From Hyphomonadaceae bacterium (GTDB lineage Bacteria; Pseudomonadota; Alphaproteobacteria; Caulobacterales; Aquidulcibacteraceae), in assembly GCA_023384105.1 (NCBI GenBank), contig JAHDXR010000011.1, forward strand, positions 62,001-126,000: 64,000 nt of DNA, given 5' to 3'. This document shows, one piece after another, positions 1 through 7,663 of the stretch. Each line of letters opens with the position of its first letter. The stretch's first letter is position 1. The notes below the pieces were generated by a model. It made no database searches. It was given only the letters and a program-made list of their open reading frames with translations, and was not told where the DNA came from. The position numbers and the translations under genes were made by a program.

Positions 1-240
1 GAACATGCGCTTCACCTCGCCGACGCCGTTCGCGTGGCGGCGCAGCGCGCCCATGCCCAGCGGCGCGCCCTGTTCGTCGCGCGCGACGAACAAAGTCGTA
101 TCCGGCTCCGCCATCTGCTCGACGGTCATGTGGTGGCGATGCTCGGCCGGCGTGAGTCCGTAGGTGAACTCGTTCAGCGCCTGCACCAGCGCGCGCACGT
201 CGTCCGACAACGGCGACTCGGCGGCGACGGTGAAGCTCAT
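1..240 (-). CDS. GNAT-family N-acetyltransferase, N-terminal part (runs off left edge)
   Basis: Eighty codons are visible from the ATG complementary to 238-240; the rest lies beyond the left edge. The translation has the strand pattern LFVARDEQGAPLGMGALRR followed by GEVKRMF at the edge. This matches the region just before the acetyl-CoA loop of GCN5-related acetyltransferases (usually written ELKRMYV). The acetyl-CoA loop itself is not in the window, so substrate and activity cannot be judged. The gene follows gatC on the same strand after 50 bp and may be cotranscribed with it. Confidence 0.7.
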   Translation of the reverse strand, partial: MSFTVAAESPLSDDVRALVQALNEFTYGLTPAEHRHHMTVEQMAEPDTTLFVARDEQGAPLGMGALRRHANGVGEVKRMF

Positions 241-290
241 GCATTCTCCACAGATTCCGGATCGCTGCGCGTCCAGCTGTCTCGCTGCGC

Positions 291-581
291 TCACTCGACC
301 ACCTTCGGCACGACGAAGAAGCCGTCTTCGGCCTTGGGCGCGTTCTTCAAAACCCGCTCCGGATCGCCGCCGTCGGTGACGACATCCTCGCGCATCGGCA
401 GCGAAAGCCCTTCCACGGCGCTCGTCATCGGCTCGACGCCGTCGACGTCGACCTCGTTGAGCTGCTCGATCCAGGCCATGATGCCGTTGAGCTCCCTGGC
501 CATGGGCGCGACGCGCTCTTCCGGCAGCGCCAGACGCGCAAGCTTGGCGACCTTGCGGACGGTTTTTTCATCGATGGACAT
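291..581 (-). CDS. gatC: Asp-tRNA(Asn)/Glu-tRNA(Gln) amidotransferase subunit C
   Basis: This 96-residue protein has the normal GatC length and pattern: an N-terminal MSIDEKTVRKVAKLARLAL helix, then NGIMAWIEQLNEVDVDGVEP, and a C-terminal FFVVPKVVE tail. GatC is the small structural subunit of the GatCAB transamidase, which converts misacylated Glu-tRNA(Gln) or Asp-tRNA(Asn) to the amide form in the cytoplasm. It is transcribed leftward. gatA and gatB are not in the window; an acetyltransferase gene lies directly downstream. It diverges from ruvX across a gap that holds a palindromic repeat. Confidence 0.93.
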   Translation of the reverse strand: MSIDEKTVRKVAKLARLALPEERVAPMARELNGIMAWIEQLNEVDVDGVEPMTSAVEGLSLPMREDVVTDGGDPERVLKNAPKAEDGFFVVPKVVE

Positions 582-620
582 GGGGGCGGGCTAGCAGCGC
601 CCGGGCGGCGGTTCAAGGCG

Positions 621-663
621 TATGGACGGCCTTGCGTTGCCGGCGAGGCGCCGGCGGTCCATA
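621..663. repeat. Dispersed palindromic repeat, family 1, compact copy
   Basis: The arm GCCGGCGAGGCGCCGGCGG followed by TCCATA (639-663) faces a short inverted arm TATGGAC at 621-627. The same arm sequence recurs near 12.8, 30.5 and 60.6 kb. The copy fills the divergent gatC-ruvX gap and ends 10 bp before the ruvX start. Confidence 0.75.
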
Positions 664-673
664 TACGCCCACC

Positions 674-1144
674 TTGCCGCTGCTCGACCTCCACCAATTC
701 GCCGCCGCCTTGCCGGCGCGCGCCGCCGTCATGGGGTTGGACCCCGGCGAAAAGCGCATCGGCGTGGCCGTGAGCGATCTGACCCGGCTGATCGCTTCGC
801 CGCTGGAAACTGTCGTCCGCACCAGGTTCGCCGCCGACGCCGAGGCGATTTTCAAGCTCTACGACGCGCGCCGGTGCGCCGGCTTGGTGATCGGCCTGCC
901 GCTGAACATGGACGGCTCGTCCGGCCCGGCGGCGCAGAGCGCGCGCGCGTTCGCACGCAACCTCCTGGCCAAGCGCGACGCGCCGCTGCTGCTGTGGGAC
1001 GAGCGGCTCTCCACCGCGGCGGCGACCCGCACGCTGATCGAAAGCGACGCGTCGCGCCGCCGCCGCGGCGAAGTCGTCGACAAAGTGGCCGCCGCCTACA
1101 TGCTGCAGGGCGCGCTCGACGCGATGCAGGAGCGCCGCGCGTGA
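674..1144 (+). CDS. ruvX: Putative Holliday junction resolvase / pre-16S rRNA nuclease RuvX (YqgF)
   Basis: The RNase H-like fold of the YqgF family is clear: MGLDPGEKRIGVAVSDL carries the first catalytic Asp, LVIGLPLNMDGSSGP is the middle motif, and LLLWDERLSTAAATRTL plus VVDKVAAAYMLQ follow. I chose the TTG at 674 (156 residues) because it begins a PLLDLHQFAAALP segment typical of alphaproteobacterial members. The upstream ATG at 632 would put translated repeat DNA at the N terminus. In E. coli the protein matures 16S rRNA 5' ends. The AEC permease gene follows after 45 bp on the same strand. Confidence 0.88.
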   Translation: MPLLDLHQFAAALPARAAVMGLDPGEKRIGVAVSDLTRLIASPLETVVRTRFAADAEAIFKLYDARRCAGLVIGLPLNMDGSSGPAAQSARAFARNLLAKRDAPLLLWDERLSTAAATRTLIESDASRRRRGEVVDKVAAAYMLQGALDAMQERRA

Positions 1145-1189
1145 GCGGCGCCGGGCGGCGGCCGACCATCGGACGCGAGGTGATGCGTC

Positions 1190-2107
1190 TTGGCTGACGT
1201 CTTCGGCGCGCTGGTCCCGACCTTCATCCTGATCGCGCTCGGCTATGTCGTGCGCGCGGCGCGGATCGCGACCGCCGAGCAGTTCGGCATGGTCAACCGG
1301 TTCGGCTATTTCGTGCTCTATCCGGCGTTCCTGTTCACGTTGATCTCGCAGGCGGACTTCGCCGGCGCCGAGGCGCTGCCGTTCATCGGCGGCGTAATTG
1401 CGGGCTTTCTCGCCCTTGTCGCCGGCGCGCTTGCGCTGCGCCTGATCTTCCGCGGCGACGGCCCCGCTTATTCCAGCGTTTTTCAAGGCAGCGTGCGCTG
1501 GAACGGCTTTGCGCTGCTCGCCGCCGCGCCGGCGCTGTTCGGACCGGAAGGGCCGGCGCTGATCGGCCTCGCCTTCGGCCCGCTGGTGCTGATGCTCAAC
1601 GTCATCTGCGTCATCGTCTTGGCGCGCTGGGGCTCGGCGCGGGCGACCTCGATGCGCGCCGTGCTGGACCAGATCGTCGCCAACCCGCTGATCCTCTCCT
1701 GCGCCGTCGGCCTCGCCGCGAACTTCGGCGGCGTCCGCGACCTCGGCTACGCCAGCGACGCGCTCGAACTCCTGGGCGGCGCCGCGATGCCGACTGCGCT
1801 CATGTGCGTCGGCGCCGGACTGGATTTCAGCGCGCTGCGGGCCTCGTTCGCGAAGGTCGCCGCGGCCTCGGCCATGCGCCTGATCGCGGCGCCCGCTCTG
1901 GTCTGGAGCGTATGCGCCTTGGCCGGCGCGAGCCCGCTGGCGACGGCGGTGGCGGTCGGCATCGGCTCGACGCCGACCGCAGCCGCCGGCTACACGCTGG
2001 CGCGCGAGATGGGCGGGGATGCGCGGCTGATGGCGGCGATCATCACGGCGACGACGGCGCTGTCGTTCATCACCATGCCGATCGCCATCACCCTGGCGCT
2101 GGGCTGA
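1190..2107 (+). CDS. AEC-family (auxin efflux carrier-like) transporter
   Basis: A 305-residue, strongly hydrophobic inner-membrane protein with about ten predicted membrane segments. It shows the two-half AEC layout: an N-terminal ALVPTFILIALGYVVRA helix and a C-terminal VAVGIGSTPTAAAGYTLARE segment that is characteristic of bacterial malonate/malate-type permeases of the family. The start is a TTG at 1190 preceded by GAGGTGATG. The substrate cannot be told from sequence; bacterial relatives move small organic acids. Its stop codon abuts the end of a convergent small gene. Confidence 0.85.
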   Translation: MADVFGALVPTFILIALGYVVRAARIATAEQFGMVNRFGYFVLYPAFLFTLISQADFAGAEALPFIGGVIAGFLALVAGALALRLIFRGDGPAYSSVFQGSVRWNGFALLAAAPALFGPEGPALIGLAFGPLVLMLNVICVIVLARWGSARATSMRAVLDQIVANPLILSCAVGLAANFGGVRDLGYASDALELLGGAAMPTALMCVGAGLDFSALRASFAKVAAASAMRLIAAPALVWSVCALAGASPLATAVAVGIGSTPTAAAGYTLAREMGGDARLMAAIITATTALSFITMPIAITLALG

Positions 2108-2359
2108 TCAGCGCTTGCCGAACGGCGCCACCGGTTCGCTGCGGCCCACCACCAGCGCTGGGTCCTCCTCGAACGCGGGATGATTGGTGGGATCGGCCAC
2201 GTAGGTCTTTTCCTGGGAGGCCGGCTCCAGCGGGGCGGGCGCGCGAGCCTCGGCCGCAACCGCCTTGCCGGCGCCGAGACCGGCCACCACGGCCGCCAGC
2301 GCCAAGCCGACCGGCCGCAGCGGGGTAGGATCTTCTCGCTTCGGGTGCGACTTCGTCAT
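2108..2359 (-). CDS. Small hypothetical protein with an N-terminal membrane/signal segment
   Basis: I chose the ATG complementary to 2357-2359 because AAGGAGG lies just upstream on the minus strand, an unusually good ribosome binding site. The 83-residue product begins with basic residues, then a hydrophobic PVGLALAAVVAGLGAG stretch, an AEARA possible signal-peptidase site, and a polar proline-rich tail ending VAPFGKR. I recognise no family. The ribosome binding site and the zero-gap convergent packing against the AEC gene argue that it is real. Confidence 0.6.
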   Translation of the reverse strand: MTKSHPKREDPTPLRPVGLALAAVVAGLGAGKAVAAEARAPAPLEPASQEKTYVADPTNHPAFEEDPALVVGRSEPVAPFGKR

Positions 2360-2484
2360 CACGCCCTCCTTGGGCTCAAGTGCAGTTCCCAACCCGCCTT
2401 GCCCCATCTGGAACAAAGCAAGTACAGCACCGAGTCCGCGACGACAAGATGACTGAAACGATTATCCCCGCCTTGTTTGCGCCA

Positions 2485-2520
2485 CGCTTGCGGCGAAGCC
2501 GACACACGGCTTAACAAGCG
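2485..2520 (+). promoter_or_regulatory. Nested stem-loop immediately before the pyrB start
   Basis: Outer arms CGCTTG (2485-2490) and CAAGCG (2515-2520) enclose a perfect inner hairpin AAGCCG-ACACA-CGGCTT (2496-2512). It ends three bases before the pyrB ATG, in the place of the ribosome binding site, and no Shine-Dalgarno sequence is visible. It may be a translational control structure; this is inference. Confidence 0.4.
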
Positions 2521-2523
2521 CGC

Positions 2524-3516
2524 ATGGCTCAGCGACCGACTGGCGTGAAAAAATCCGAGGCGCGCACGAGCCCGGTCCGTTTCCGGCACAAGCACCTGCT
2601 CTCCATCGCCGACCTCGACCGCAGCGAGGCCGAGAGCCTGCTCGACCGCGCCGAGGCGTTCGCGCCGCTGGCGGAGCAGAAGATCAAGAAGCTCGACACG
2701 CTCCGCGGCCGCACCCAGATCAATCTCTTCTTCGAGAACTCCACCCGCACGCAATCGAGCTTCGAACTCGCCGGCAAGCGCATGGGCGCCGACGTCGTCA
2801 ACATGTCGGTGAAGAGCTCGAGCGTGGCGAAGGGCGAGACCCTGATCGACACGGCGACGACGCTGAACGCGATGCGGCCCGATCTGCTGGTGGTGCGCCA
2901 CGGCTCCTCCGGCGCCGTCGAACTGCTTTCGCAGAAGGTGGATTGCTCGGTGATCAACGCCGGCGACGGCAAGCACGAGCACCCGACGCAGGCGCTGCTC
3001 GACGCTTTCACCATCCGCGACAAGCTCGGCCGGATCGAAGGACTCGCCATCGCCATTTGCGGCGACGTGCTGCATTCGCGCGTCGCGCGCTCGAACGTGG
3101 CGCTGCTCACGCTGCTGGGCGCGCAGGTGCGCCTGATCGGCCCGCCCACCTTGATGCCGGCCGCCGCCGAGCGCTGGGGCGCGAAGGTCTTCCATTCGAT
3201 GCGCGAGGGATTGAAGGGCGCCGACGTCGTGATGATGCTGCGCGTGCAGCGCGAGCGCATGCAGGGCGGCTTCTTCCCGTCGGCGCGCGAGTTCTTCTGG
3301 TTCTACGGCTTGGACGAGGACAAGCTGAAATTCGCCAAGCCCGGCGCGATCGTGATGCACCCCGGGCCGATGAATCGCGGCGTCGAGATCGATTCCAACA
3401 TCGCCGACAATCCGCAAGTCTCGGTGATCGAAACCCAGGTGCGCATGGGCGTCGCCGTGCGCATGGCGGTGTTGGAGGCGCTGGCGGAAAGCGGCGCCAA
3501 CGCGGAGGCTGGCTGA
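2524..3516 (+). CDS. pyrB: Aspartate carbamoyltransferase catalytic subunit
   Basis: Catalyses carbamoyl phosphate plus aspartate to N-carbamoyl-aspartate, the committed step of pyrimidine synthesis. The 330-residue protein has the carbamoyl-phosphate motif [15 protein letters not shown], the [11 protein letters not shown] loop, [12 protein letters not shown], and [11 protein letters not shown] near the C terminus. All expected active-site residues are present. It overlaps the next small membrane gene by one base (TGATG) and is followed by a dihydroorotase-like gene, the usual alphaproteobacterial pyrB-pyrC order. No regulatory pyrI is present. Confidence 0.95.
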   Translation: MAQRPTGVKKSEARTSPVRFRHKHLLSIADLDRSEAESLLDRAEAFAPLAEQKIKKLDTLRGRTQINLFFENSTRTQSSFELAGKRMGADVVNMSVKSSSVAKGETLIDTATTLNAMRPDLLVVRHGSSGAVELLSQKVDCSVINAGDGKHEHPTQALLDAFTIRDKLGRIEGLAIAICGDVLHSRVARSNVALLTLLGAQVRLIGPPTLMPAAAERWGAKVFHSMREGLKGADVVMMLRVQRERMQGGFFPSAREFFWFYGLDEDKLKFAKPGAIVMHPGPMNRGVEIDSNIADNPQVSVIETQVRMGVAVRMAVLEALAESGANAEAG

Positions 3517-3665
3517 TGTGGCTCTTTCTGCTCTGGTGGTGCGTGGACGATCACCTGGCCGCGGCGCTTGAGACGCCCGGCCTCGGCGAATTGCCGATCT
3601 GGGTGCCCTTCATCGTCGCCATCGCCTTCTCAACGACACTCAACGTTGCGGTGAAGAAGAGATGA
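3516..3665 (+). CDS. 49-residue membrane protein coupled to pyrB
   Basis: The ATG overlaps the pyrB stop codon (TGATG), which suggests translational coupling. The product starts [13 protein letters not shown] and has a second hydrophobic segment LPIWVPFIVAIAFSTTLNVAV before a basic NVAVKKR end, so it should be a small inner-membrane protein. I do not recognise a family. The position between pyrB and pyrC and the coupled start are the reasons for calling it. Confidence 0.5.
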   Translation: MWLFLLWWCVDDHLAAALETPGLGELPIWVPFIVAIAFSTTLNVAVKKR

Positions 3666-3682
3666 GCGGTCCAACTCCAACG

Positions 3683-3825
3683 CACCCCCTCCCCGCGAGG
3701 GGAGGAGGCAGGGGGCGGGGTGAAGCGCCGCACCTGCGGGTTCGCGCTCCAATCTTCGTGTGCACGCATTCAAACGTCGCGTTTCACCCTGCCTCCCAAC
3801 CCCCTCCCCGCGCGGGGAGGGGGAG
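3683..3825. repeat. GC-rich palindromic repeat pair, family 2 (pyrB-pyrC gap)
   Basis: Two inverted arms, 3683-3723 and 3782-3825, each contain a self-complementary CCCCTCCCCGCGAGGGGAGG-type core, flanked by GGGGGCGGGGTGAA in the first arm and its approximate complement in the second. The same pair, with a shared AACGTCGCG before the second arm, occurs between topA and rnr. The second arm ends GGGGAGGGGGAG directly before the pyrC ATG. Confidence 0.85.
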
Positions 3826-5109
3826 ATGAGCCTACGCCCTACCCTCATCAAGAACACCAGGCTGATCGATCCCGCCAAGACCGAGGTCGAAGACGGCGCG
3901 ATCCTGTTCGACGAGAACATTCTCGATGTCGGCGCGGTGAGCGGCGCGCCTGATGGCGCGGAGATCATCGACGCCGAAGGACTTTACGTCGCCCCGGGCC
4001 TGATCGACATGCGCGTGACCATCGGCGAACCCGGCGCCGAGCATAAAGAGACGTTCAAGTCCGCCGGCCGCGCCGCGGCGGCGGGCGGCGTCACCACCAT
4101 GGTGATGATGCCGCACACCGACCCGATCATCGACGACCAGAGCCTTGTCGATTACGTGCTCCGTCGCGGGCCGGACCGCTCCGGCGGCGTGCGCGTGCTG
4201 CCGGCGGCGGCGCTGACCAAGCATCTCGACGGCGAACTGATGACCGAGATCGGTCTGATGGCCGAAGCGGGCGCGGTGCTCTTCACCAATGGCGACAAGC
4301 CGATCACGTCCTCGCGCGTGCTGCGGCGCGCGCTCTCCTACGCCACCAGCTTCGGCGCGCTGATCGCGCATCGCCCGGAAGATCCGTTCCTGGCCGAAGG
4401 CGGCGTCATGCACGAAGGCGAACTGGCCGCACGACTCGGCCTGCCCGGCATCCCCGCCGCCGCCGAAGCGATCATGGCCGAGCGCGATCTGGCGCTCGCC
4501 GAACTCACCGGCGGCAAGCTGCTGCTCGACATGCTCTCGGCGGCGCAGGCGCTGCCCGCGCTGAAGCGGGCGAAGGAGCGCGGCGTCAGCGCCTTTGCAA
4601 GCGTCAACGTGCATCATCTGGTGCTGAACGAACAGGACGTCGACGGCTATCGCACCTTCGCCAAGCTCTCGCCGCCGCTGCGCGGCGAGGACGACCGCAC
4701 GGCGCTCGTGCGCGCCGTCAGCGACGGCCTGATCGACGTCATCGTCTCCGGCCACGATCCGCAACAGGCCGAGGACAAGCGCCTGCCGTTCGAGGAAGCG
4801 GCGTTCGGCGCGGTGGGCCTCGAGACGCTGCTGGCCGGCGCACTGACGCTCCATCACAAAGGCGATGTCCCGCTCAACACGCTGATCCGGGCGATGACGC
4901 TGAAGCCGGCGGAATTGCTGCGCCAGCCCACCGGCCGCCTAAGCAAAGGCGCGCCGGCGGACGTGATCCTCATCGACATCGGCGCGCCGTTCAAACTCGA
5001 CAGCGATAAGCTCAAGTCCAAGTCCAACAACTCGCCCTTCGACAAAAAGCTGTTGCAGGGCGCCGTGAAACGGACATTCATCGCCGGTAAGACCGTATTC
5101 GGCGGCTGA
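3826..5109 (+). CDS. pyrC: Dihydroorotase-like protein, probably non-catalytic (PyrC'/PyrX type)
   Basis: The start at 3826 gives 427 residues beginning MSLRPTLIKNTRLIDPAKTEV; its ribosome binding site is the end of the preceding repeat. The amidohydrolase fold is clear (APGLIDMRVTIGEPG, GGVTTMVMMPHTDP, GVMHEGELAARLGLPG, VNVHHLVLNE). However, the HxH metal ligands that normally follow GLID are Arg63 and Thr65, and the usual TDHAPH is SGHDPQ. Proteins of this kind can pair with aspartate carbamoyltransferase without dihydroorotase activity. I therefore expect a structural partner for PyrB, with an active dihydroorotase elsewhere in the genome. Confidence 0.85.
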   Translation: MSLRPTLIKNTRLIDPAKTEVEDGAILFDENILDVGAVSGAPDGAEIIDAEGLYVAPGLIDMRVTIGEPGAEHKETFKSAGRAAAAGGVTTMVMMPHTDPIIDDQSLVDYVLRRGPDRSGGVRVLPAAALTKHLDGELMTEIGLMAEAGAVLFTNGDKPITSSRVLRRALSYATSFGALIAHRPEDPFLAEGGVMHEGELAARLGLPGIPAAAEAIMAERDLALAELTGGKLLLDMLSAAQALPALKRAKERGVSAFASVNVHHLVLNEQDVDGYRTFAKLSPPLRGEDDRTALVRAVSDGLIDVIVSGHDPQQAEDKRLPFEEAAFGAVGLETLLAGALTLHHKGDVPLNTLIRAMTLKPAELLRQPTGRLSKGAPADVILIDIGAPFKLDSDKLKSKSNNSPFDKKLLQGAVKRTFIAGKTVFGG

Positions 5110-5125
5110 GCAAGGAGACGTGGCC

Positions 5126-5458
5126 ATGCGCATCAAACTGGCTCTTGCTGCAGCGCTGGCGCTCGCCGCGTGCGCGACGCCGCCGCCGCCCGGTCCGGGC
5201 GAGCCGGGCCCCGGCGGCGGGCCGCCGCCGATCCCGCTCGACGGCCCCATAGCCTACACTTGCGCCAACGGCGCGCAGCTGATGGTGGAGACCAACGGCA
5301 ACCAGGCGCGCGTCGCCATCATCGGCGGCCCCTCCATGGTGCTGCCGCACGCCGGTGATGGCTATTATTCCAACGGCCGCTACGGCTTTCGCGGCGGCGG
5401 CGCGAGCGCCCAATGGGAAGTTGGCCGCGCCGCGCCGGTGAATTGCACCGGCAGCTGA
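5126..5458 (+). CDS. MliC-like lipoprotein (C-type lysozyme inhibitor fold)
   Basis: The ATG at 5126 lies 8 bases after AAGGAG, so I prefer it to the GTG at 5120. The 110-residue product has a short signal peptide ending in the lipobox LALAAC, a proline/glycine linker, and a domain with [38 protein letters not shown] and a final VNCTG. The two spaced cysteines and the strand pattern match membrane-bound lysozyme inhibitors of the MliC family. It is probably anchored in the outer membrane. It follows pyrC by 16 bp. Confidence 0.75.
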   Translation: MRIKLALAAALALAACATPPPPGPGEPGPGGGPPPIPLDGPIAYTCANGAQLMVETNGNQARVAIIGGPSMVLPHAGDGYYSNGRYGFRGGGASAQWEVGRAAPVNCTGS

Positions 5459-5510
5459 GCGGGCGCGCGCCTCTCCACAGACGCAACATTGCCTGTTAGA
5501 GAGGCGGACG

Positions 5511-6179
5511 GTGCTGGCGTTGTTCTTTCTCCTCGCCGCGGTGGGCGGCTATCTGCTGGGCTCTATCCCGTTCGGCCTCGTGCTTACGCGCGCGGCCGGG
5601 CTGGGCGACATCCGCTCGATCGGGTCGGGCAATATCGGCGCAACCAACGTCCTGCGCACCGGGCGGAAAGACATTGCCCTGGCGACGCTGCTGCTCGACG
5701 CGGGCAAAGCCGGCGCAGCGCTGCTGCTTGCGCGCATGTTCGCGGAATTGGGCGGCGTCGACGAGGAAACCACCCGTCAGATCGGCCTGACCGCGGGGGC
5801 TGCGGCGTTCATCGGCCATTGCTTCCCGGTTTGGCTGAAGTTCAAGGGCGGCAAAGGCGTGGCGACGTTCTTCGGGGTGCTGTTCGCCGGCGTGTGGCCG
5901 CTCGGCGTAATTTCCGGCGTCACCTGGCTCGCGGTGGCGACGATCTTCCGCTATTCCTCGCTCGCCGCTCTCTGCGCGGCGGCGATCGCCCCGCTGGCGG
6001 CGCTGATCGCGGGTTTCAGCTGGTCGGAAATCCTGTTCTCGGCCGCATTGGCGGTTCTCATTTTCTGGCGCCACAGCACCAACATCGCGCGCCTGCGCGC
6101 CGGCACGGAACCGCGCATCGGCGAGAAGAAAGACGACGCGCCGCCGCCCGCGCCCGCGCAGGCGACTCCCGAAGCATGA
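5511..6179 (+). CDS. plsY: Glycerol-3-phosphate acyltransferase PlsY
   Basis: An integral membrane enzyme that transfers an acyl group from acyl-phosphate to glycerol 3-phosphate, the first step of phospholipid synthesis. The three PlsY motifs are present: [30 protein letters not shown] and [14 protein letters not shown], among about five membrane segments. The GTG start at 5511 follows GAGGCGGA. The 222-residue length exceeds the common 200 because of a proline/alanine-rich tail. The stop overlaps dprA by four bases. Confidence 0.94.
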   Translation: MLALFFLLAAVGGYLLGSIPFGLVLTRAAGLGDIRSIGSGNIGATNVLRTGRKDIALATLLLDAGKAGAALLLARMFAELGGVDEETTRQIGLTAGAAAFIGHCFPVWLKFKGGKGVATFFGVLFAGVWPLGVISGVTWLAVATIFRYSSLAALCAAAIAPLAALIAGFSWSEILFSAALAVLIFWRHSTNIARLRAGTEPRIGEKKDDAPPPAPAQATPEA

Positions 6180-7270
6180 CGCGCACGCTGTCGCGCCCGG
6201 AGCGGATCGCCTGGGTGCGGCTGGCGCGCACGCCGCGGATCGGCCCGCTCACGTTTCATCGGCTGATCGCGCGCTTCCGCACGCCTGCCGCTGCGCTCGA
6301 AGCGCTGCCGCGCGTCTCCAATCTGAGCGCGCCGCCCGCCGACAGGGCGGAAGCCGAGATCGACGCCGCTGAAGCGCTCGGCGCGCGCCTCGTCGCCTCG
6401 TGCGAACCCGACTACCCGCCACTGCTCTCACAGCTCGACGCGCCAGCGCCGGTGATCGCAATCCGTGGCGACCCAGCCTGGCTGAAGCAGCCGACGATCG
6501 CCATCGTCGGATCGCGCGAGGGCTCCGGCGCGGCGCTGCTGTTCGCGGAGCGGCTGGCGGCGGACCTGGGCGAAGCGGGGTTCACCGTCGTTTCGGGGCT
6601 CGCGCGCGGCGTCGACGCGGCCGCGCACAAGGGCGCGCTCGCGACGGGCACGGCGGCCGTGCTCGCGGGCGGGCTCGACCATCCCTATCCGCCGCAGAAC
6701 CTGAAGCTGCACGAAGCGATCTGCGAACGCGGCGCCGTGCTCAGCGAGGCGCCGATGGGCGCGGTGGCGCGGGCGCGGGACTTTCCGCGCCGCAACTCGA
6801 TCATCTCCGGCGTTTCGCGCGGCGTCGTCATCATCGAAGCGGCGCTGCGCTCGGGCTCGCTGATCACCGCGCGCGCCGCCGCGGATCAGGGCCGGGACGT
6901 GATGGCCGCGCCGGGTTCGCCGCTCGATCCGCGCGCGCGCGGCTCCAACGCGCTCATCAAACAAGGCGCCACGCTGATCGAAAACGCCGACGACGTGATC
7001 GCCGCGCTCGGTGAATCATCGCCGCCGCTGCGGCCGCACTCGGTCGGGCCACTGTTCGCCGAGCGCGACGGCCCGCCGCTGCCGCCAGGCCTCGCGAACA
7101 AGATCGCCCAGCTGCTTTCGCCGACGCCGATCCACGTCAACGACATCGCCCGCCTGCTCGACGCGCCCGCGGGCGCGGTGGCCGCCGCGCTGACGGAACT
7201 CGAAATGAACGGCCAGGCCGCTTCGCTGCCCGGAGGCTATGCCGCGTCGTCCGGCGCCGCATTCTCCTGA
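6176..7270 (+). CDS. dprA: DNA-processing protein DprA
   Basis: DprA loads RecA on incoming single-stranded DNA during transformation. The 364-residue protein has an N-terminal helix-hairpin region ([13 protein letters not shown]), then a Rossmann-like core with [65 protein letters not shown] and [10 protein letters not shown]. The C-terminal winged-helix segment contains [18 protein letters not shown]. The ATGA overlap with plsY sets the start. The last 34 bases overlap a convergent small gene. Confidence 0.94.
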   Translation: MTRTLSRPERIAWVRLARTPRIGPLTFHRLIARFRTPAAALEALPRVSNLSAPPADRAEAEIDAAEALGARLVASCEPDYPPLLSQLDAPAPVIAIRGDPAWLKQPTIAIVGSREGSGAALLFAERLAADLGEAGFTVVSGLARGVDAAAHKGALATGTAAVLAGGLDHPYPPQNLKLHEAICERGAVLSEAPMGAVARARDFPRRNSIISGVSRGVVIIEAALRSGSLITARAAADQGRDVMAAPGSPLDPRARGSNALIKQGATLIENADDVIAALGESSPPLRPHSVGPLFAERDGPPLPPGLANKIAQLLSPTPIHVNDIARLLDAPAGAVAAALTELEMNGQAASLPGGYAASSGAAFS

Positions 7271-7434
7271 AGCACGGCGGACGCCGCCAGATGCGCCTGC
7301 TCCAGCGGCTGCGCCACTGCGTCCAGCCCCATCTGCCGGGCCATGTTGGCGAGTTGTTCGGCGACGTCGCGCACATAGGCCGCGACATCCGCCGCGGTAA
7401 TCTCGTCCCACCCGCCTGAAGTTTGTTGAGTCAT
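7237..7434 (-). CDS. Small hypothetical protein, convergent with dprA
   Basis: From the ATG complementary to 7432-7434 the product is 65 residues, starting MTQQTSGGWDEITAADVAAY and continuing as an amphipathic, alanine-rich helix (VRDVAEQLANMARQMGLDAV). In-frame ATGs further upstream would lengthen it to 74 or 86 residues; none has a convincing ribosome binding site. No recognised family. The 34-base overlap with the end of dprA weakens the call, but the helical composition looks protein-like. Confidence 0.45.
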   Translation of the reverse strand: MTQQTSGGWDEITAADVAAYVRDVAEQLANMARQMGLDAVAQPLEQAHLAASAVLQENAAPDDAA

Positions 7435-7663
7435 GCTGGTGAACCGCCCCGTTACCATCATGAGTTGTCCGTAACACCCTTGAGTTGTTTTCGCCACAAA
7501 CTTTACGCCTGAGCCAAGGACCGGATTTTCAAGGGATAATTAGGGCTGAGCGGGCATAAGCCTGGACTGTCCTCGCATCCGGCGCGTTGACAGGCCCGAG
7601 GCCGCCCCCCAGTTTCCGCCCCTCTTTGAATCCGGCCCTCATACCGAGAGCACCCTGCCTCCC

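Noticed and set aside
632-673. The ATG at 632 as the ruvX start
   Set aside because: The added residues come from the family 1 repeat; the TTG at 674 gives the usual N terminus and length.
5475-5503. CCTCTCC ... GAGAGG before plsY as a terminator
   Set aside because: The loop would be too long, there is no T-run, and it lies just upstream of the plsY start.
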